NCBI GenBank assembly: GCA_034638255.1
Contig: JAWPGT010000005.1
Location: 62,001 to 126,000 of the forward strand
Reading direction: 5' to 3'
Source: Coprinus comatus
Lineage: Eukaryota; Basidiomycota; Agaricomycetes; Agaricales; Agaricaceae
DNA length: 64,000 nt
How positions within the stretch are numbered: position 1 is the stretch's first letter; each line of letters opens with the position of its first letter. A program made the translations under genes and the position numbers. Below, in pieces: positions 14,758-29,033 of the stretch. Below the pieces are notes generated by a model that searched no databases, was not told where the DNA came from, and saw only the letters and a list, made by a program, of their open reading frames with translations.

Positions 14758-15006
14758 TAGACGCGATCAAAATGCACTTGATTATGTATGAAACAAAAAT
14801 TGAAGTTGCAATCTATAACAAATTTCACAATAGGGGGACGTATGTAATCGGCAGGGGGAATATTGTAGACCAACTAAACAGATCTTAATGTTTCCTTTGG
14901 TGAGGAGAAAATCAAGGAATGGGAGGTATAGAAATAAATGTGATTTGTCCAGTTTATAGACTAGAAATGCAAGAAGTCCATTTGCCAAAATGGATTGTAA
15001 CCAACA
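14758..15006. other. Intergenic spacer, RCO1 3' end / MOD5 5' end
   Basis: AT-rich spacer between two minus-strand genes. No convincing ORF, tRNA or snoRNA box pair was seen. It must hold the MOD5 promoter and the RCO1 3' UTR. Confidence 0.5.
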
Positions 15007-18000
15007 TCATGACTTGGTGGGGGTACCTATCCCTCCGGAATTGCCGTGTGAAATACTAACATTGCTCAGCCGTGGCAATCGAATTTTGAGGGAAGGGGTC
15101 GTAGGTGCTGAAGAAGGGGCATTTAGTGTCGTGGAAGACGTTGGAGGGGGCATTCTAGAGCGTGAGGGAGTGCGCACACTTCGTCGGCGAGTCACTCGTT
15201 TTCCGTCTTTGTCGTGGTCTAGCTTTCTTTCCTTAGCGGCCTCGGCTGCGTTGGGTCGGTATGTGGGATCCGCATCGTCATCTCGTTCTTTTCGTTTTCG
15301 ACCTCGCTTTTGAATTACTACCGGTGGTTTGCTCTCTTCCATATCCTTTGAAACAGCTGCTTTCCGCCCTCTTCGTTTTGGTGGTGTCTGCGGGTTCTTG
15401 TTCAAAAAATAATTTCATGTGTTGGGTAAAATATACAAACCTTGGTAGGGAGACTGGTCGACGTCCCGGTATCCGTATTTATGCCATTCATCAAAGCCAA
15501 CGAATCATCACTTTCCTCGAGCTAAAATATCGTTCAAAGGTTGAAGGGTAATAGAGTGAATGCCGAGTAATATACCTTAATATGCACAATTTTCTTTAGC
15601 TGAGGTAGTGTTGAGGTTTGTGTAGCCTCGCTTGGACCATTTTCAATACTGTTATCGCGGGCGGGTTTGGCAGAATCCTGTAAAGATAGAGGTCGGTATA
15701 CTAGCAAAGCTGGCTCGAATTATTCAAACCTTTGAAGAAACGCTGGTCAAAGATGAGTCATGCACTATATTCCTACTCCTTGACCTGAGTTCACGGGAGC
15801 TATTCTCAGGTTGTACATTCTGCGTCGATCTTTTACGTCGGGTGGTGGCGACAGCAGCAGCAGTAGTGGTAGTAGATGTAGATGCCCCAAGAGTGCTTGG
15901 TGGCTCCATAGAGGTAGTTGTCTGTGGTCGAGTGGAACCATTAACCGTCGCAGGCTTAGCCAAAGCACGCTAAAGGTGAATATATATATATATATAATCA
16001 AGATGCATATTCAAGGAAGTGAGATGTTCATACTTTTGTACCGAGGGCGGTTTTTGGAGGCCTTCCTCGAGGCCTAAGGGGTGTCTCCGTTTCTAAGACT
16101 GTTTGCACAGAACGGTCCAATGTCCTTCGCCGCGATAGCCCGTTTGTAGGTATGGCCGCTTGAGGTCTGGAGACCTTGAAACCGCAAAGCATCTAATGCA
16201 TCGTGAGCCAAGAAAGACCGACTTCTTCAAACCAACAAACCTGTGCAACTCTGATATCGTCTATGTCTTCCCTGTGTGTCATATCGTTCTGAGAGTCATC
16301 TCCAATGTCATCTAGCGAACTTAACGATGTTAGAGGGGACGACATTCCAGACGATATCACATCTTTCTCTTCTCTACACCATTAAATTCAGGAAATTTGT
16401 TCAAGAACAACCGAGATCATGGAATATTTCTTACTGGTTTTGAGGTTTACTAGGTTTGTTGAGCTTGCTCCAGAAATCAAGAACAATCACCCTTTCTGGA
16501 ACACGATATCTCCGACCGTTGATCAATACTTCGTCAGTAGCAATACGACTAGTAGATTGTAAAGGAGCAGTGCTTTCAGAAGGAATGACATCGATATTCC
16601 CGTTATTGAATTGCCCAGGCTTGTCAACTTCAATGGCGGAGTTAACCTTGGGAACACGGCGTCTGATGGGCTATTAAGGAATGTAAGAACATATTCACCA
16701 GGCCATAGGAATACATACATGTGCTTTCTCAGAATGATTGGGACACATCCACTTCTTGCTAAATGGAGGCATACTGGGCAAGGGGGGGTCAAGGCAATCC
16801 AAGTGCCAATGAAGGCTACAAAAATCGCATGAAACAATGCTTTTCCATATTTCCGTTGAAGACCCTCTCAGGGCGGATGATTGTCGCGTCCGCTTAGTTG
16901 CGGGTGCGGTGGCAGCCAAACCGCCAGGAAGTGCAGACATCCCGCATTTAAAACAGAGGACTGGTGCACCATTTTTGTCCTTTAATCGATGTGGATCTCG
17001 GTCTTCCAAGAGCCCCAATCGACTACGAAAGGATTGCTTAGTTCAGGGTCCAAAAAAAAAAGTGTGGAGTTATGCTCTTACTTTTGGCGTGGAGGTTTAG
17101 TTTCGGCAGTGTTGACATAATTACCTTTTGCACCAGTAGTGACTGGATTTGAAGTTGAGAAAGGGCTGTGGAACGAAGAAAAGAATGAATCACACACCAT
17201 CTTTATAGTATGTCCGAATATCCTCGGGTAACTGAAACTCTGCGGGGATCGATAGGTTGAGCTGATGAATCAGGGGAGAGAGCAACGACGGTGGAGGTTT
17301 TGCAGGGGGTTGCTATAGTATGATGAGGAAATGGCCCGAAAGATAACAGAGGATAACTCACTTTGCGTATCACGCATGCTGGGCAAAACCATCTGCTATC
17401 ACCCTCCTCTATGGTCTCTATCGGCGGATCCAGACACCATAGATGGAAAGCTCGGGGGCATCCGTCACAGTAGACAAGATCGCCATGAGAGCGACATGAA
17501 GAACAGTGATCGTTGTTGTTGAGCTAGAGGACGAGGAGTGAGTCAGGGTCTGAGCTGGACGCAGCAAACTCACGAGGTTGGACGTTGGGGTGTCGGGCGA
17601 CGGCAATGAGCCGTTTTTCGGCTCCTCTTTGACCTTTACAGTGGTCGCGTCCGCTTCCTTGGCCTTTCCTTTGTCTTTGCGTTTTGTTCTTCCAGGGTGT
17701 TGGGTGTTGGGTTGTTCGTGGAGATTGTGGGTGGAGTTGGTACGAGAGAGGGAAGAATCGTCGGGTTGGACTATCGCATAACCTTCTGTTTCTAACAGAG
17801 GGAGAGTGGGCAGGAGCTGAGCTGGACCGTCAGCAGAGCTGGTGCTCTCCAAGGGTACGGTAGGGACGGAGCCATTTTGATTGCGGGCAGAAGCACGTTG
17901 AGCACGGCCGGATGCAGTACTATTGGAGATAGAAAAGCGACATGCAGAGAGGGGTATGGGTAGATGGTGCATGTAGTATATATGAAGACAGAGATAGAAT

Positions 18001-18338
18001 GATGAGTGATGAGTGAAAGAAGAAAGAAAACGGAAGAAAACTCGCCTTTTGTCCGTTCGAGAGCGTTTCGTCCGAGGCCCATCCTGAGGTTCCTGGCCGA
18101 TGAGAGTGCCATGCATGATTCCAGAGTACGTAGAACCAGGATCTGAAGGAGGCAAGTATGAAAAGACGGTGGATGGCTTTCTTGGGTCGCGTTTTTGAGC
18201 GGCCTGCTGGACGGAGGCAATGGGAGGAGGCCCTGGTAGTATCTCGGTCGCTAGACTAGCATCGCCCTCCAGATGCGATGGCTGCTGCACTGTGACGCCT
18301 GGCAGCATATACGGAGGGATGCTCGCTGTGGTAGCCAT
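15007..18338 (-). CDS. RCO1: Double-PHD chromatin protein, Rco1-like (Rpd3S/Clr6 complex II)
   Basis: Homologue of yeast Rco1, fission yeast Cph1 and PHF12, which tether the Rpd3S histone deacetylase to transcribed genes. Thirteen exons sum to 873 codons: 18046-18338, 17574-17919, 17362-17523, 17198-17312, 17082-17142, 16719-17022, 16435-16670, 16241-16373, 16034-16192, 15730-15969, 15576-15677, 15441-15521, 15007-15396. The first PHD finger starts CSSCRSHGDLVYCDGC. The second is longer-spaced (CFKCGMSALP, then SCDFCSLHWHLDCLDPP). Downstream lies the conserved INGRRYRVPERVIVLDFW element, followed by an AT-hook-like RPRGRPPK and a basic, low-complexity tail. Intron 1 (126 nt, stop-free, length divisible by 3) has a GC donor (AAAAG|GCGAGT). 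Intron 9 contains a TA repeat. The family call is strong; complex membership is inferred. Confidence 0.88.
15979..15997. repeat. (TA)n microsatellite in an RCO1 intron
   Basis: Run of about nine TA units inside intron 15970-16033. It is a simple repeat, probably slippage-prone and without function. Confidence 0.9.
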
Positions 18339-18734
18339 CCTCAAGACAAAAAGACCAAGTCCGGTAGAGTGCTTGGAAGAAGTCCGGGAACAACCTTCTC
18401 CCCTGCAATATATGCTACTCATCTACTCCGACACAACTTTTATCTGCACACACATAACACACTTATTTATCATTCAAAGTTCACTCGTACACTACACTAC
18501 GCTATCGTCCAATGAGCTTGCACAGATTCCTTTGGTTTTTTTTTTCAGCTGTCCATTTCTTTATATCCAACCAAGGCAACCTTTTAGTCGATAAGGAAAC
18601 CAAGTCACCGAGAGCAAGCAGAGAGCGCCACAAGTATTTGTCGATGTGTAACCCTCCAGGTCATTAAACGTGTCGAACGGCGACCACGAAAGAATGCAAC
18701 AAACCCAAACAAGTCTCCTCCTCCATCCCCTACA
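18339..18734. promoter_or_regulatory. RCO1/PRP38 divergent promoter region
   Basis: 396 bp between two divergent start codons. It contains a T9-10 tract followed by TTTCAG at about 18538-18550, which could be a 3' splice site for a 5' UTR intron of PRP38. No CACGTG and no ORF worth calling were seen. Confidence 0.4.
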
Positions 18735-19454
18735 ATGGCCAACACTACCGTCACCGGCGCATTTTCTATCCATGGCAAAAATCCACAGGTCGGTAGCTAG
18801 TATATCTGCCGAGGTGTTTCTTGCTCATCCGTGCAGCACCTAGTTGAAACCGTCATCCGTAACCGCATTTACGAATCGACCTTCTGGAAAGAGCATTGTT
18901 TTGCATTGACAGGTCCGTCTTGTTGTCTCCTGCACATCGCCCGAGATCCTGAATTACTTCCAGCCGCCACCATCATAGATAAAGCCATCGAGTTGCGAGC
19001 CATTGGAGGTGTTTATGGAGGAAACCAAAAGCCAACAGAGTTCATGTGCTTGTTATTGAAACTCCTCCAAATTCAACCGGAAAAGGAGATTCTTTTGGAA
19101 TATCTGCAAGCAGAAGAATTCAAGTGCGCGAACAGAACCCTCCTTTAACACACCACCATTGTCTGACCAGTCTTGCCAGATATTTGCGTGCCCTGGCCGC
19201 AATGTACGTAAGAATGACATTTAGAGCCGTAGACGTCTACGAAATACTCGAACCGTTACTCAAAGACTACCGCAAATTACGCCAAAGAGGCATGAGTGAG
19301 TCAAGTGCCAACTTCGTGCAAATATCCGGCTAACGCGAACCAAGATGGTTATACTCTCACATTCATGGACGAGTTTGTGTATGCATTGCTAACAGAAGAA
19401 CGAGTGTGTGATATAATCCTTCGGAGCATTTCGCCGGACAGAATGGAAGAATGA
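18735..19454 (+). CDS. PRP38: Pre-mRNA splicing factor Prp38
   Basis: Component of the U4/U6.U5 tri-snRNP needed for spliceosome activation. Exons 18735-18788, 18837-18912, 18964-19123, 19180-19295 and 19345-19454 give 171 codons. Family hallmarks are NPQHLVETVIRNRIYEST, ELRAIGGVYGGNQKPTEF, LLQIQPEKEI, LRALAAMYVRMT and the end FVYALLTEERVCDIILRS. The protein stops just after the conserved core, so it lacks the RS-rich tail of animal PRPF38A. Its stop codon lies 19 nt from the stop of the convergent uL15m gene, so the 3' UTRs must overlap. Confidence 0.95.
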
Positions 19455-19473
19455 TTATGGTATTAAGATAAAA

Positions 19474-20253
19474 TCACTTGCGCTGCTTGTCAAACTCTTG
19501 TCGTCTAAATGCATTAAGCTGCTGAGCAATCATTCCCCACCGTTCCTCAACAAACGGCGAATCTCCAAGTGCTTTGAGGGTTTCTGGCGATAGGAAACCA
19601 CGGTTCTTGTGTTTAGTATACCATTCTGTAAGGTCAGGTTAACTTTTGCGATGTAAACCGTTCTGGTGAATTAAATACCAATGTCTTCACGACGTGTAGG
19701 AGCAGCAGATATTCTGTCTGTACGTCCTTTTACACAATCTCTAAGCGCAAGTTCGTTGTAGAACTTGCATACAATCTTTCCGCCCTTTGCCTCGATGGCG
19801 TCAATGGCACTTTGACTAGCCCTTGAAGCGACAACATATAGTGGCGTCTTTAAATGTTCTGCTCCCTATTTAAAACGAATAAGAAACACAACCAACCAAT
19901 CAGCAAAGTACTTACATCACCCAGAATTTTAATACCATCATGAACCGAGTGTACGCAACCGCTAAGTAGCAATTCCCTTGCAGTCTTTGGAAACAACTTA
20001 GTAATTGGTGTTTGACCACCTTCAAACCCAGGTTTAGGTCCTGGGCCAGCTCGAGATTTCTGGCCGTTGGCACCACGTCCAGCTGTACGACCATATCCAG
20101 AACCTTGACCTCTGCCCACTCGTTTTTGCTAAATAAACCAAGTTAGAAGAGGTTTAGATAGCGTGTCTTGCATGTACTAACGTTGTGTTGAGAACCTGGA
20201 GCAGGATGTAGATTAGCAAGAGTAACTCTGGGTATGCGGACGCGTGAAGCCAT
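19474..20253 (-). CDS. MRPL10: Mitochondrial large ribosomal subunit protein uL15m
   Basis: Mitoribosomal L15 homologue. Exons 20182-20253, 19916-20128, 19679-19865 and 19474-19625 give 207 codons. The glycine-rich uL15 signature is clear: [16 protein letters not shown], then [18 protein letters not shown]. The second half carries the L18e/L15-type fold ([16 protein letters not shown]). Mitochondrial import is assumed from the family; the N-terminus [20 protein letters not shown] is basic but short. It shares a 209-bp divergent promoter containing CACGTG with the phosphomutase gene. Confidence 0.94.
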
Positions 20254-20300
20254 TGCTAATAGAAAACACTTCTACGGAGCAACAAGGGCGAAATTTCCAA

Positions 20301-20306
20301 CACGTG
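20301..20306. promoter_or_regulatory. CACGTG E-box in the uL15m/phosphomutase divergent promoter
   Basis: CACGTG hexamer 48 bp upstream of the uL15m start codon. It is one of six such sites in divergent promoters of the window. Function is inferred. Confidence 0.4.
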
Positions 20307-20462
20307 CCACACAACCTTTGTTTGCTTCGGAGTCTTCTGTCAAACAGCATTGCTTCCGTTGTTGGAGTAGAGTGATATGAATTTCTAAAAGGGATATAAA
20401 ATCCCACGACCATTCAATTAGCCATTACGCCTCCCTTAGTACACTGATTTGATTCGGAACCT

Positions 20463-23227
20463 ATGGCTTCACTAACAGAACTGACTTCAGAATGGCTTCG
20501 GCTAGATCGAGTAAGCCTCGTATGCGATTGCTAATACCAAAACCTACTAATTCCTTCATGCAAGAACCCAACAACTCGCGCAGAGATCCAACAATTACTA
20601 GATGGAGGCAACACCACGGAACTTGAAAAGCGCATGAGGTCACCCCAAGGCAATATTCTTGTATATAGCTACCATCACTCACTGCTACATATAGGCATCG
20701 CATTGAATTTGGAACCGCAGGTTAATCATCCAGTACACTACACCCAGAACTATAATATCCAACACGTTCACAGGTTTGCGGGGTAGGATGGAGGCAGGTT
20801 GGTCAAGAATGAATGGTAAGACTTCACACCATTCTCATTTTATTTAAACGCCATCCTCACATACCATAGATTTAATTATCATTCAAGCCTCTCAGGTGAA
20901 AACTCGAATACAAATTGTGTCAACGAATATCGATCTCATCATTATCAAGGGATTGGCCGCATATGCTATTAACCAAGTTCCCGATGCTCTAAACCGAGGG
21001 GTAGTTATTGGTCACGACCACCGACATAACTCTGAGACTTGGGCAAAATTGACTGCCGCTGCTTTTATCGCCAAGGGAATGAAGGTTTACCTTCTTAGGG
21101 GCTTGGTCCATACACCAATGTCAAATATGTTTTCTTGATACTTTACATTCAAATACTCACGACATCATTTATGTTCAGGGTCCCTTTCAGTGTCAAGTGG
21201 TTGAATGCAGCATGTGGAGTGATGATCACTGGTATGTTCTTCAACAAAGACTGGAATGCATCCCTCACATCTACATTAAGCCAGCCACAATCCGAAGGTG
21301 ATTTCCATACCTACCTACCTACCTACCTACTTACCTACTATGTATCCTGACACTCGCGCAATGATTTAGCAAGATAATGGGTATAAAGTAAGTTGAAGAA
21401 TAGGTAATGAACATACTATAAATTTTCACCAATCCTTTTCAGGTTTACTGGGAAAATGCCGTTCAGATCATTGATCCTCACGATCGAGGTATCTCGGATT
21501 CCATTAAGCAAAATCTTGTGCCTTGTTCCTGGGAAACAGAGGTAGTCACAATATCACCTCTTTCTGTGGATGTTACAGAAGAAATGCATACAGCATATTT
21601 CGGGTCTCTATCTCAATTACTCGTCTCCAGGTACGCATCATTCTATTAGAATATATCACAAAAGTATACTGAAAATAGTATAATCTAGGCAGCTGAATGA
21701 ATCAACATCTGTCCGATTCGTAAACACTTCAATGCATGGCGTTAGTGATATCTATGTCAAACGCGCATTCGAGTCCTTCGGATTCACACCATACATTCCC
21801 GTCAAGGAGCAACAACAACCGGATCCCGAGTTCCCTACTGTTCGTTTCCCCAACCCCGAAGAGAAAGGTGCTATTGTACGTCCAAACTTACTAACTATGT
21901 ACCATTTCAAAGTATTTTTCCGAATACAAAAATTTAGGATCTTGCTGTTGCAACTGCCGAAAGGGAAAATATATTCTATGTTTTGGCACAAGATCCAGAT
22001 TCAGACAGGTTCTCCGCTGCCGAACGAGAGTACGTCATTGATTCATAAAATCATAAACAATCTCAGATTTTATCAGTGAGAATGGAAAATGGACTATTTT
22101 CACTGGAGATCAACTTGGTTCCCTCTTTGCTTCCCATGTTTTAGAAACTTATAAAGCTTCCGGTAAAGCAGTTGAGAAAGTTGCTATGGTCGCTTCCACT
22201 GTTAGTTCCAAAATGATCGAGGCCATGGCCGAGGTTGAAGGTTTTAAATTTGTGGAATGTTTGACTGGGTTTAAGTATATCGGTAATACCGCTCTTGACC
22301 TCGTAAAAGAAGGGTTTGAAGTACCGTTTGGATATGAAGAAGCGATTGGGTTTATGTTTGGTAATGACATTCGGGATAAAGATGGTGTTGCTGCTACGGT
22401 GCGTGATATTCATATTCGTTACATCCCGGAGATTTTATATAAAAACCCTTCTGTAGTTAATATTTGTTCAATTGGTCGCTAAACTCCATGCGCAAGGTAA
22501 ATCTGTCAAATCCCATCTTCAAAAACTTTACGAGAAGTAGGTGTCTATATTTATTTCTAAATTATATTTATTAATTCTTGAACAAGATACGGATATTTCC
22601 AAGTGAGCCTAAAATGTATGGAGCTGATTGAGAGCCAAATTCAACATTATACAGACCAACAATGGCTACTTTATCTGTAACGATCCTCCAACTATCGACC
22701 GCATCTTTGCAAGAATTCGAAAATTCGACGTATGTAACATGCAAACCACTTCCAAAAAGACATAACATAATTTCAACAAAACAGTCAAACAGTTCTCCCT
22801 CCTACCCCAAACAAATTGCAGGTCTCACAGTAACTGCCGTAGTAGATCTCACAACAGGATATGACAGTACTAACCCACCAAGCTATAAACCATCTCTTCC
22901 TTTATCATCTGGTCATATGATTCAATTCCGAGCAAAGAATGACGATGGGATGAAGATCGTCTTGACGGCTCGGTATGTGATATCGGTTTATTACTTTACA
23001 TATTCTAGGCTAACCATCTCTGAAGTACAAGTGGTACGGAACCAAAGGTAAATGATTTTGTTATTTATGTTTTGAGAGAATGATTCTAACAATTCTTTAA
23101 GATCAAGTATTATCTCGAAGGTAGTGGCAAGGATAATAAAGCCGTAACTGAGTTACTTGAGAAAGTTGTTCAAGAACTTGGCGATAATTGGTTGGAAGCG
23201 AACAAACACGGTCTTGCCAAGAGTTAA
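20463..23227 (+). CDS. Phosphoglucomutase-2/phosphopentomutase type phosphohexomutase
   Basis: Alpha-D-phosphohexomutase of the PGM2 branch (yeast Prm15/Pgm3 and animal PGM2 relatives), interconverting ribose- or glucose-1-phosphate and the 5-/6-phosphate. Visible sites are the catalytic serine loop [14 protein letters not shown], the metal loop [11 protein letters not shown], the sugar loop GYEEAIGF and the phosphate loop TSGTEPKIKYY. Nineteen exons sum to exactly 589 codons: 20463-20510, 20565-20638, 20695-20720, 20774-20815, 20870-20895, 20950-21119, 21179-21231, 21281-21297, 21370-21387, 21443-21630, 21689-21875, 21938-22029, 22077-22398, 22457-22536, 22587-22602, 22655-22729, 22785-22972, 23026-23047, 23102-23227. 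Six exons are 26 nt or shorter, and the active-site serine lies in a 17-nt exon. The sugar preference cannot be told from sequence. Confidence 0.94.
21310..21339. repeat. (CCTA)n tetranucleotide repeat in a phosphomutase intron
   Basis: Imperfect run of seven CCTA-type units within intron 21298-21369. It makes this one of the longer introns of the gene. It is a simple repeat. Confidence 0.85.
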
Positions 23228-23293
23228 TTACACTCTAACACTATTAATTATCGTACAGAAGTATATGACTAGATTATACAGTATGTACCTATA

Positions 23294-25259
23294 TTAGTAC
23301 AACTTGGCTTTCCTTGTTGCTTCAAGTACTTTAGTTTTCTCCCAAATCTCTTTAGTAACCGATTTTTCATGATATGACAACGCAAGCAGTCTGGATATTT
23401 CTTGTCGGCAAGGGTAAAACACACGGTTTCTAGAGACTTACCTAGCAATGATCATTCGATGTGCTAAATCTTCGGGAGTGACCGCAGCATTAGTAGCCTT
23501 GCGTTCCTGAACAAAATCTTCCTGTATATATGTTGCAGCGTCTTCGCTGACGGTGACGGATCCATTCTTGCTAGAACCGACAAGTTCCCTCCAGCTATTC
23601 AAAATCTCTTCGCTCGGTAATTTGATTTGGTCGAGTGGTTTGTACAAATTATATTCTCGCTCTTTTGCGGGTTCAAGCGGAACGTTCAGAGTTGTCTGCA
23701 CCGTGGTGAGTGTTTTATTTTTCATTTTTCATAGAGACTGGGCTAACCTGGAAGAACGTACTCTTCTTACCGCCAGTGAGCACCATGAAGCTGACATCCG
23801 TCTCAAATGTATATCGACTGAAAGGGAATGCATAATCCAAAGTTTGGCCAGTCATTGCGTTTTGTAAAGCTCGAAGGTTCTGGATACCTGAATAAAGTCA
23901 ATAATGATTTATTGAGGAGTTTGTATAGGGATATACCTTTATCCATAACACTCCCTTCATTAATACCACCTTCTGATATGAGGAACACCGTACCTCGAGG
24001 TACTTGTAGTAATCCACTGTGTAGGTCCTCATTTTTAGATTCAGGGAAATAAGAACTCGTGTTGAGTGATTCGAGTGACAATGGCAGAGTATTGACAATG
24101 GGAAGAATTGAGGCAAGAACGTGGTGGATTGTAGGGGTTACTGATATGCCTGAAGTTGGATTTGGGAAAGACGAAAGAGTAAGGGAGGGAGGATATATGG
24201 GAGGTGTTCGGGACTGACTGTGTATTGCATAAAATGGTTAACAGGGAAAGGCAGACAAGGTTAATTTAGTATACTCACGTCTTTGCAATGGAGGTTAGTA
24301 AGGCCCATTCTGCGGCATGTGTGTCTCCGGCCAGGGCTTCTTCAGCAATCCATTGTATGAGTTGGTCGCGTGAGTGTGAAGAAACATTTAAACTAGGATA
24401 TATGCGAGGGATGATTGTTGGTGGAGTTTTGATCAAATAAAGGACATGGAGTGTAGGGACTGTCTCTGGAGAATCGGAATCAAAGTCACCATGCAAACTA
24501 AGAAATTGTGAACAAGTGTAACAAAGGCTGGAAAGTAGGTCTTACGGCTCATGAGACAAGATGCCAACAAAAGTGAAGAGGTCTGTTGCCTTCGCTTGCC
24601 GGGCCTGCTTAGGATCGTAGATCTGTGGGGAGTCAGAAATGTTTTATCAGTGTGAAAGTGAATAACCCACTTTGACTTGTGCCCCAACATGCGGTGTGTC
24701 TGACAACGGATACTTGTGAGGACGGACAGGTGCGATAGGATTTGGAGCGAGAGGGACATCTAGTGGTGATTAGACGTGAACACAAGGATGGCGGAGATAG
24801 AAACTCACCAGGTGTAGCTGAGCACCAAGAACTCTCCCCTGGTATAGAGACAGCCCAGACGACTGTGCACTCGCGTAGGTTATTGTAGTTGAGATCTGGA
24901 GGCTGCTGTGGAGTGTCGTCGACTATGCCCCAGCCACCAGATTTGCCACTTTTGTGTTTTGCGAGATATATTTCTGGTGAGGATGAGGTATCCTGGACCA
25001 TTGCGCGGAAGGCAACGAGCGAGCGATCTGGGACTGAGTGGGGAGGATGGTGGATATTAAGGGTCGGAATCTATGTACGCGACGCGTCTAATGAGGCGGG
25101 CTATAGATAGATATATTGGGGTACCTTGCTGAAGTCATGCTGGGATTTGAATATATTCTGGAAATGGGCAGCAACGTTTGCAGGCAGCTGGTCGATGTCT
25201 GCGTTGTCTGCGAGGGTGTGGATGGCGAGGGACGGGTGTGTGAGAATGTGGGAGAGCAT
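23294..25259 (-). CDS. MCMBP: MCM complex-binding protein
   Basis: Homologue of MCMBP/ETG1 (Mcb1 in fission yeast), which binds MCM2-7 subunits and acts in MCM assembly or unloading and sister cohesion. Exons 25125-25259, 24809-25070, 24671-24759, 24546-24622, 24279-24497, 23937-24217, 23748-23887, 23442-23695 and 23294-23390 give 517 codons. Landmarks are HFQNIFKSQHDFSKIPTLN, LVAFRAMVQDTSSSPEIY, ILSHEPLHGDFDSD, the central winged-helix/AAA-like region with FLISEGGINEG, and the C-terminal ISP-like block with LAHRMIIARLLALSYHEKS. The start Met at 25259 is the first in frame. It lies only 75 bp from the divergent CDC50 start, so the two genes share a very short promoter. Confidence 0.9.
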
Positions 25260-25334
25260 GTGGAGGAGGGGTGCTTACATAATGGAGATGGGGAGGGGAA
25301 GAAGGGGCTGTGCTGTGTGTCATCAACCACTACG

Positions 25335-26725
25335 ATGGGTCTCTTCAACAGAAAGACGGACGCAGGCGACGAGAACAAAAAGGAAAAGGGCGGTTGGAGA
25401 AGGCCAGCAAGTATGGGTCCCTGTTTGTCTCCGTGTACCTCTGCTCACTGCCCACACAGACACCGCCTTCAAGCAGCAGCGGCTCAAGGCATGGCAGCCC
25501 ATTCTCACCCCGAAGACAGTCATCCCTACCCTCTTCATCATCGGCCTCATCTTTGCACCCATAGGCGGTCTCCTCATCTGGGGCTCATCTCAGGTCTCAG
25601 AGATGACCTTTGACTACACAGAATGCGAACGCCTTTCGCCAGCAACAAACGACTCCATAAGCTTCTCACCCCTTCCCAGCAACAAGTACTCGTACAAACT
25701 GCGTGCAGGAAATGATAATGTCCAGATCATTCCCCCGCGCTATGCATTCCTTGACAACTCAAATAACGATTCATTTACTGATGTCTTCAACCAACGTCAA
25801 TGCATACTCGAGTTTCATGTCCCCATCGAGCTCCCTCACTCCGTATTCTTCTACTACAAGCTCACAAACTTCTTCCAAAACCACAGACGCTATGTCAAGA
25901 GTCTTAACTCAGACCAGCTCAGAGGTAGATTTGTCAGTGTATCCACACTTAACGACGGTGACTGTGCTCCCCTGGGATCCCTCAATGGCACTGCAATCTA
26001 TCCCTGCGGATTGATCGCCAACTCGATGTTCAACGGCAAGTCTGCTTATTCGTCCATTTGTGAGAATTATGCTTATTCCAGCTGGTAGACACTTTCTATA
26101 CGCCTATGCTCCAAGGTCCAACAAATCCTGAACCATATGTATTTTCAGACCGGGGCATTGCTTGGTCGGGCGAGGCCAAAAAGTACACATCTAATCCACT
26201 TGGTGACGGTGGTTATCCCAATGCTACTTCTATCGTCCCTCCTCCCAATTGGTCGTCTTATGGCGGTCGGTATACTGCCGACAACATTCCCGACCTTAGC
26301 ACAAACGAGCACTTTCAGAATTGGATGCGTACTGCCGGACTTCCCACCTTCACCAAATTGTACGGCCGCAACGACGATAACAACATGCCTCAAGGAATAT
26401 ACAGAGTAACTATTGGCCTCAGTACGTAGATACCACGCATCTTCACTTATATTGTCTAAGTTATATTGCAGACTTCCCTGTCTTGCCATACCGAGGTACA
26501 AAATCGATTGTGATATCCACCGTCTCCTGGATTGGGGGCAAGAACCCGTTCCTTGGCTGGGCATATGTTGCAGCAGCAGGGCTCTTTGTTTTGATCGCTA
26601 TTTTGGGTACAGCAAGGCATGTCATCAAACCCAGGTAAGCACCCGTTTTCCGCAGCTCGTAACAATGTACCCATATAACTTTCAGGCGGCTGGGAGATAT
26701 GACACTCCTTACTTGGAACCGATGA
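25335..26725 (+). CDS. CDC50: P4-ATPase flippase beta subunit, Cdc50/Lem3 family
   Basis: Chaperone and beta subunit of phospholipid flippases at the ER, Golgi or plasma membrane. Exons 25335-25410, 25460-26035, 26089-26421, 26472-26634 and 26686-26725 give 395 codons. Two membrane spans are visible, near residues 45-65 (PTLFIIGLIFAPIGGLLIW) and 345-370 (GWAYVAAAGLFVLIAILGTA). A large lumenal loop between them has the family cysteines and N-glycosylation sequons. Typical motifs are QVSEMTFDYTEC, YYKLTNFFQNHRRYVKS, CGLIANSMFND and TVSWIGGKNPFLGWAY. Intron 2 (26036-26088) has a GC donor (AACG|GCAAGT). The short cytosolic tail ends TLLTWNR. Confidence 0.95.
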
Positions 26726-26971
26726 CAGTTGTGTCTCAAGCTTCTTTCTACGATTGGACTCTCATCAGACTATATCTTTTGTAATATGTAGAGCATTGTG
26801 CATATCTGCATTTATTCCCTTGTGCACAATGTTATTTATTTATTTGTTCCTCTCTCTGGACAAGACCCATATGGAAAACATCTATCTGCAAGAGAAAGTC
26901 AATGCTTTCAACGGTTTGGATGAGTACTTAACTAACGGTATGTGCACCATTCGATTCATATGCATTATCAT

Positions 26972-29033
<2,062 letters not shown>

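Noticed and set aside
18046..18422. Upstream extension of RCO1 to 18422
   Set aside because: That frame has no ATG upstream of 18338, and the extra residues are not conserved-looking. Its in-frame continuation through 17920-18045 is intronic sequence.
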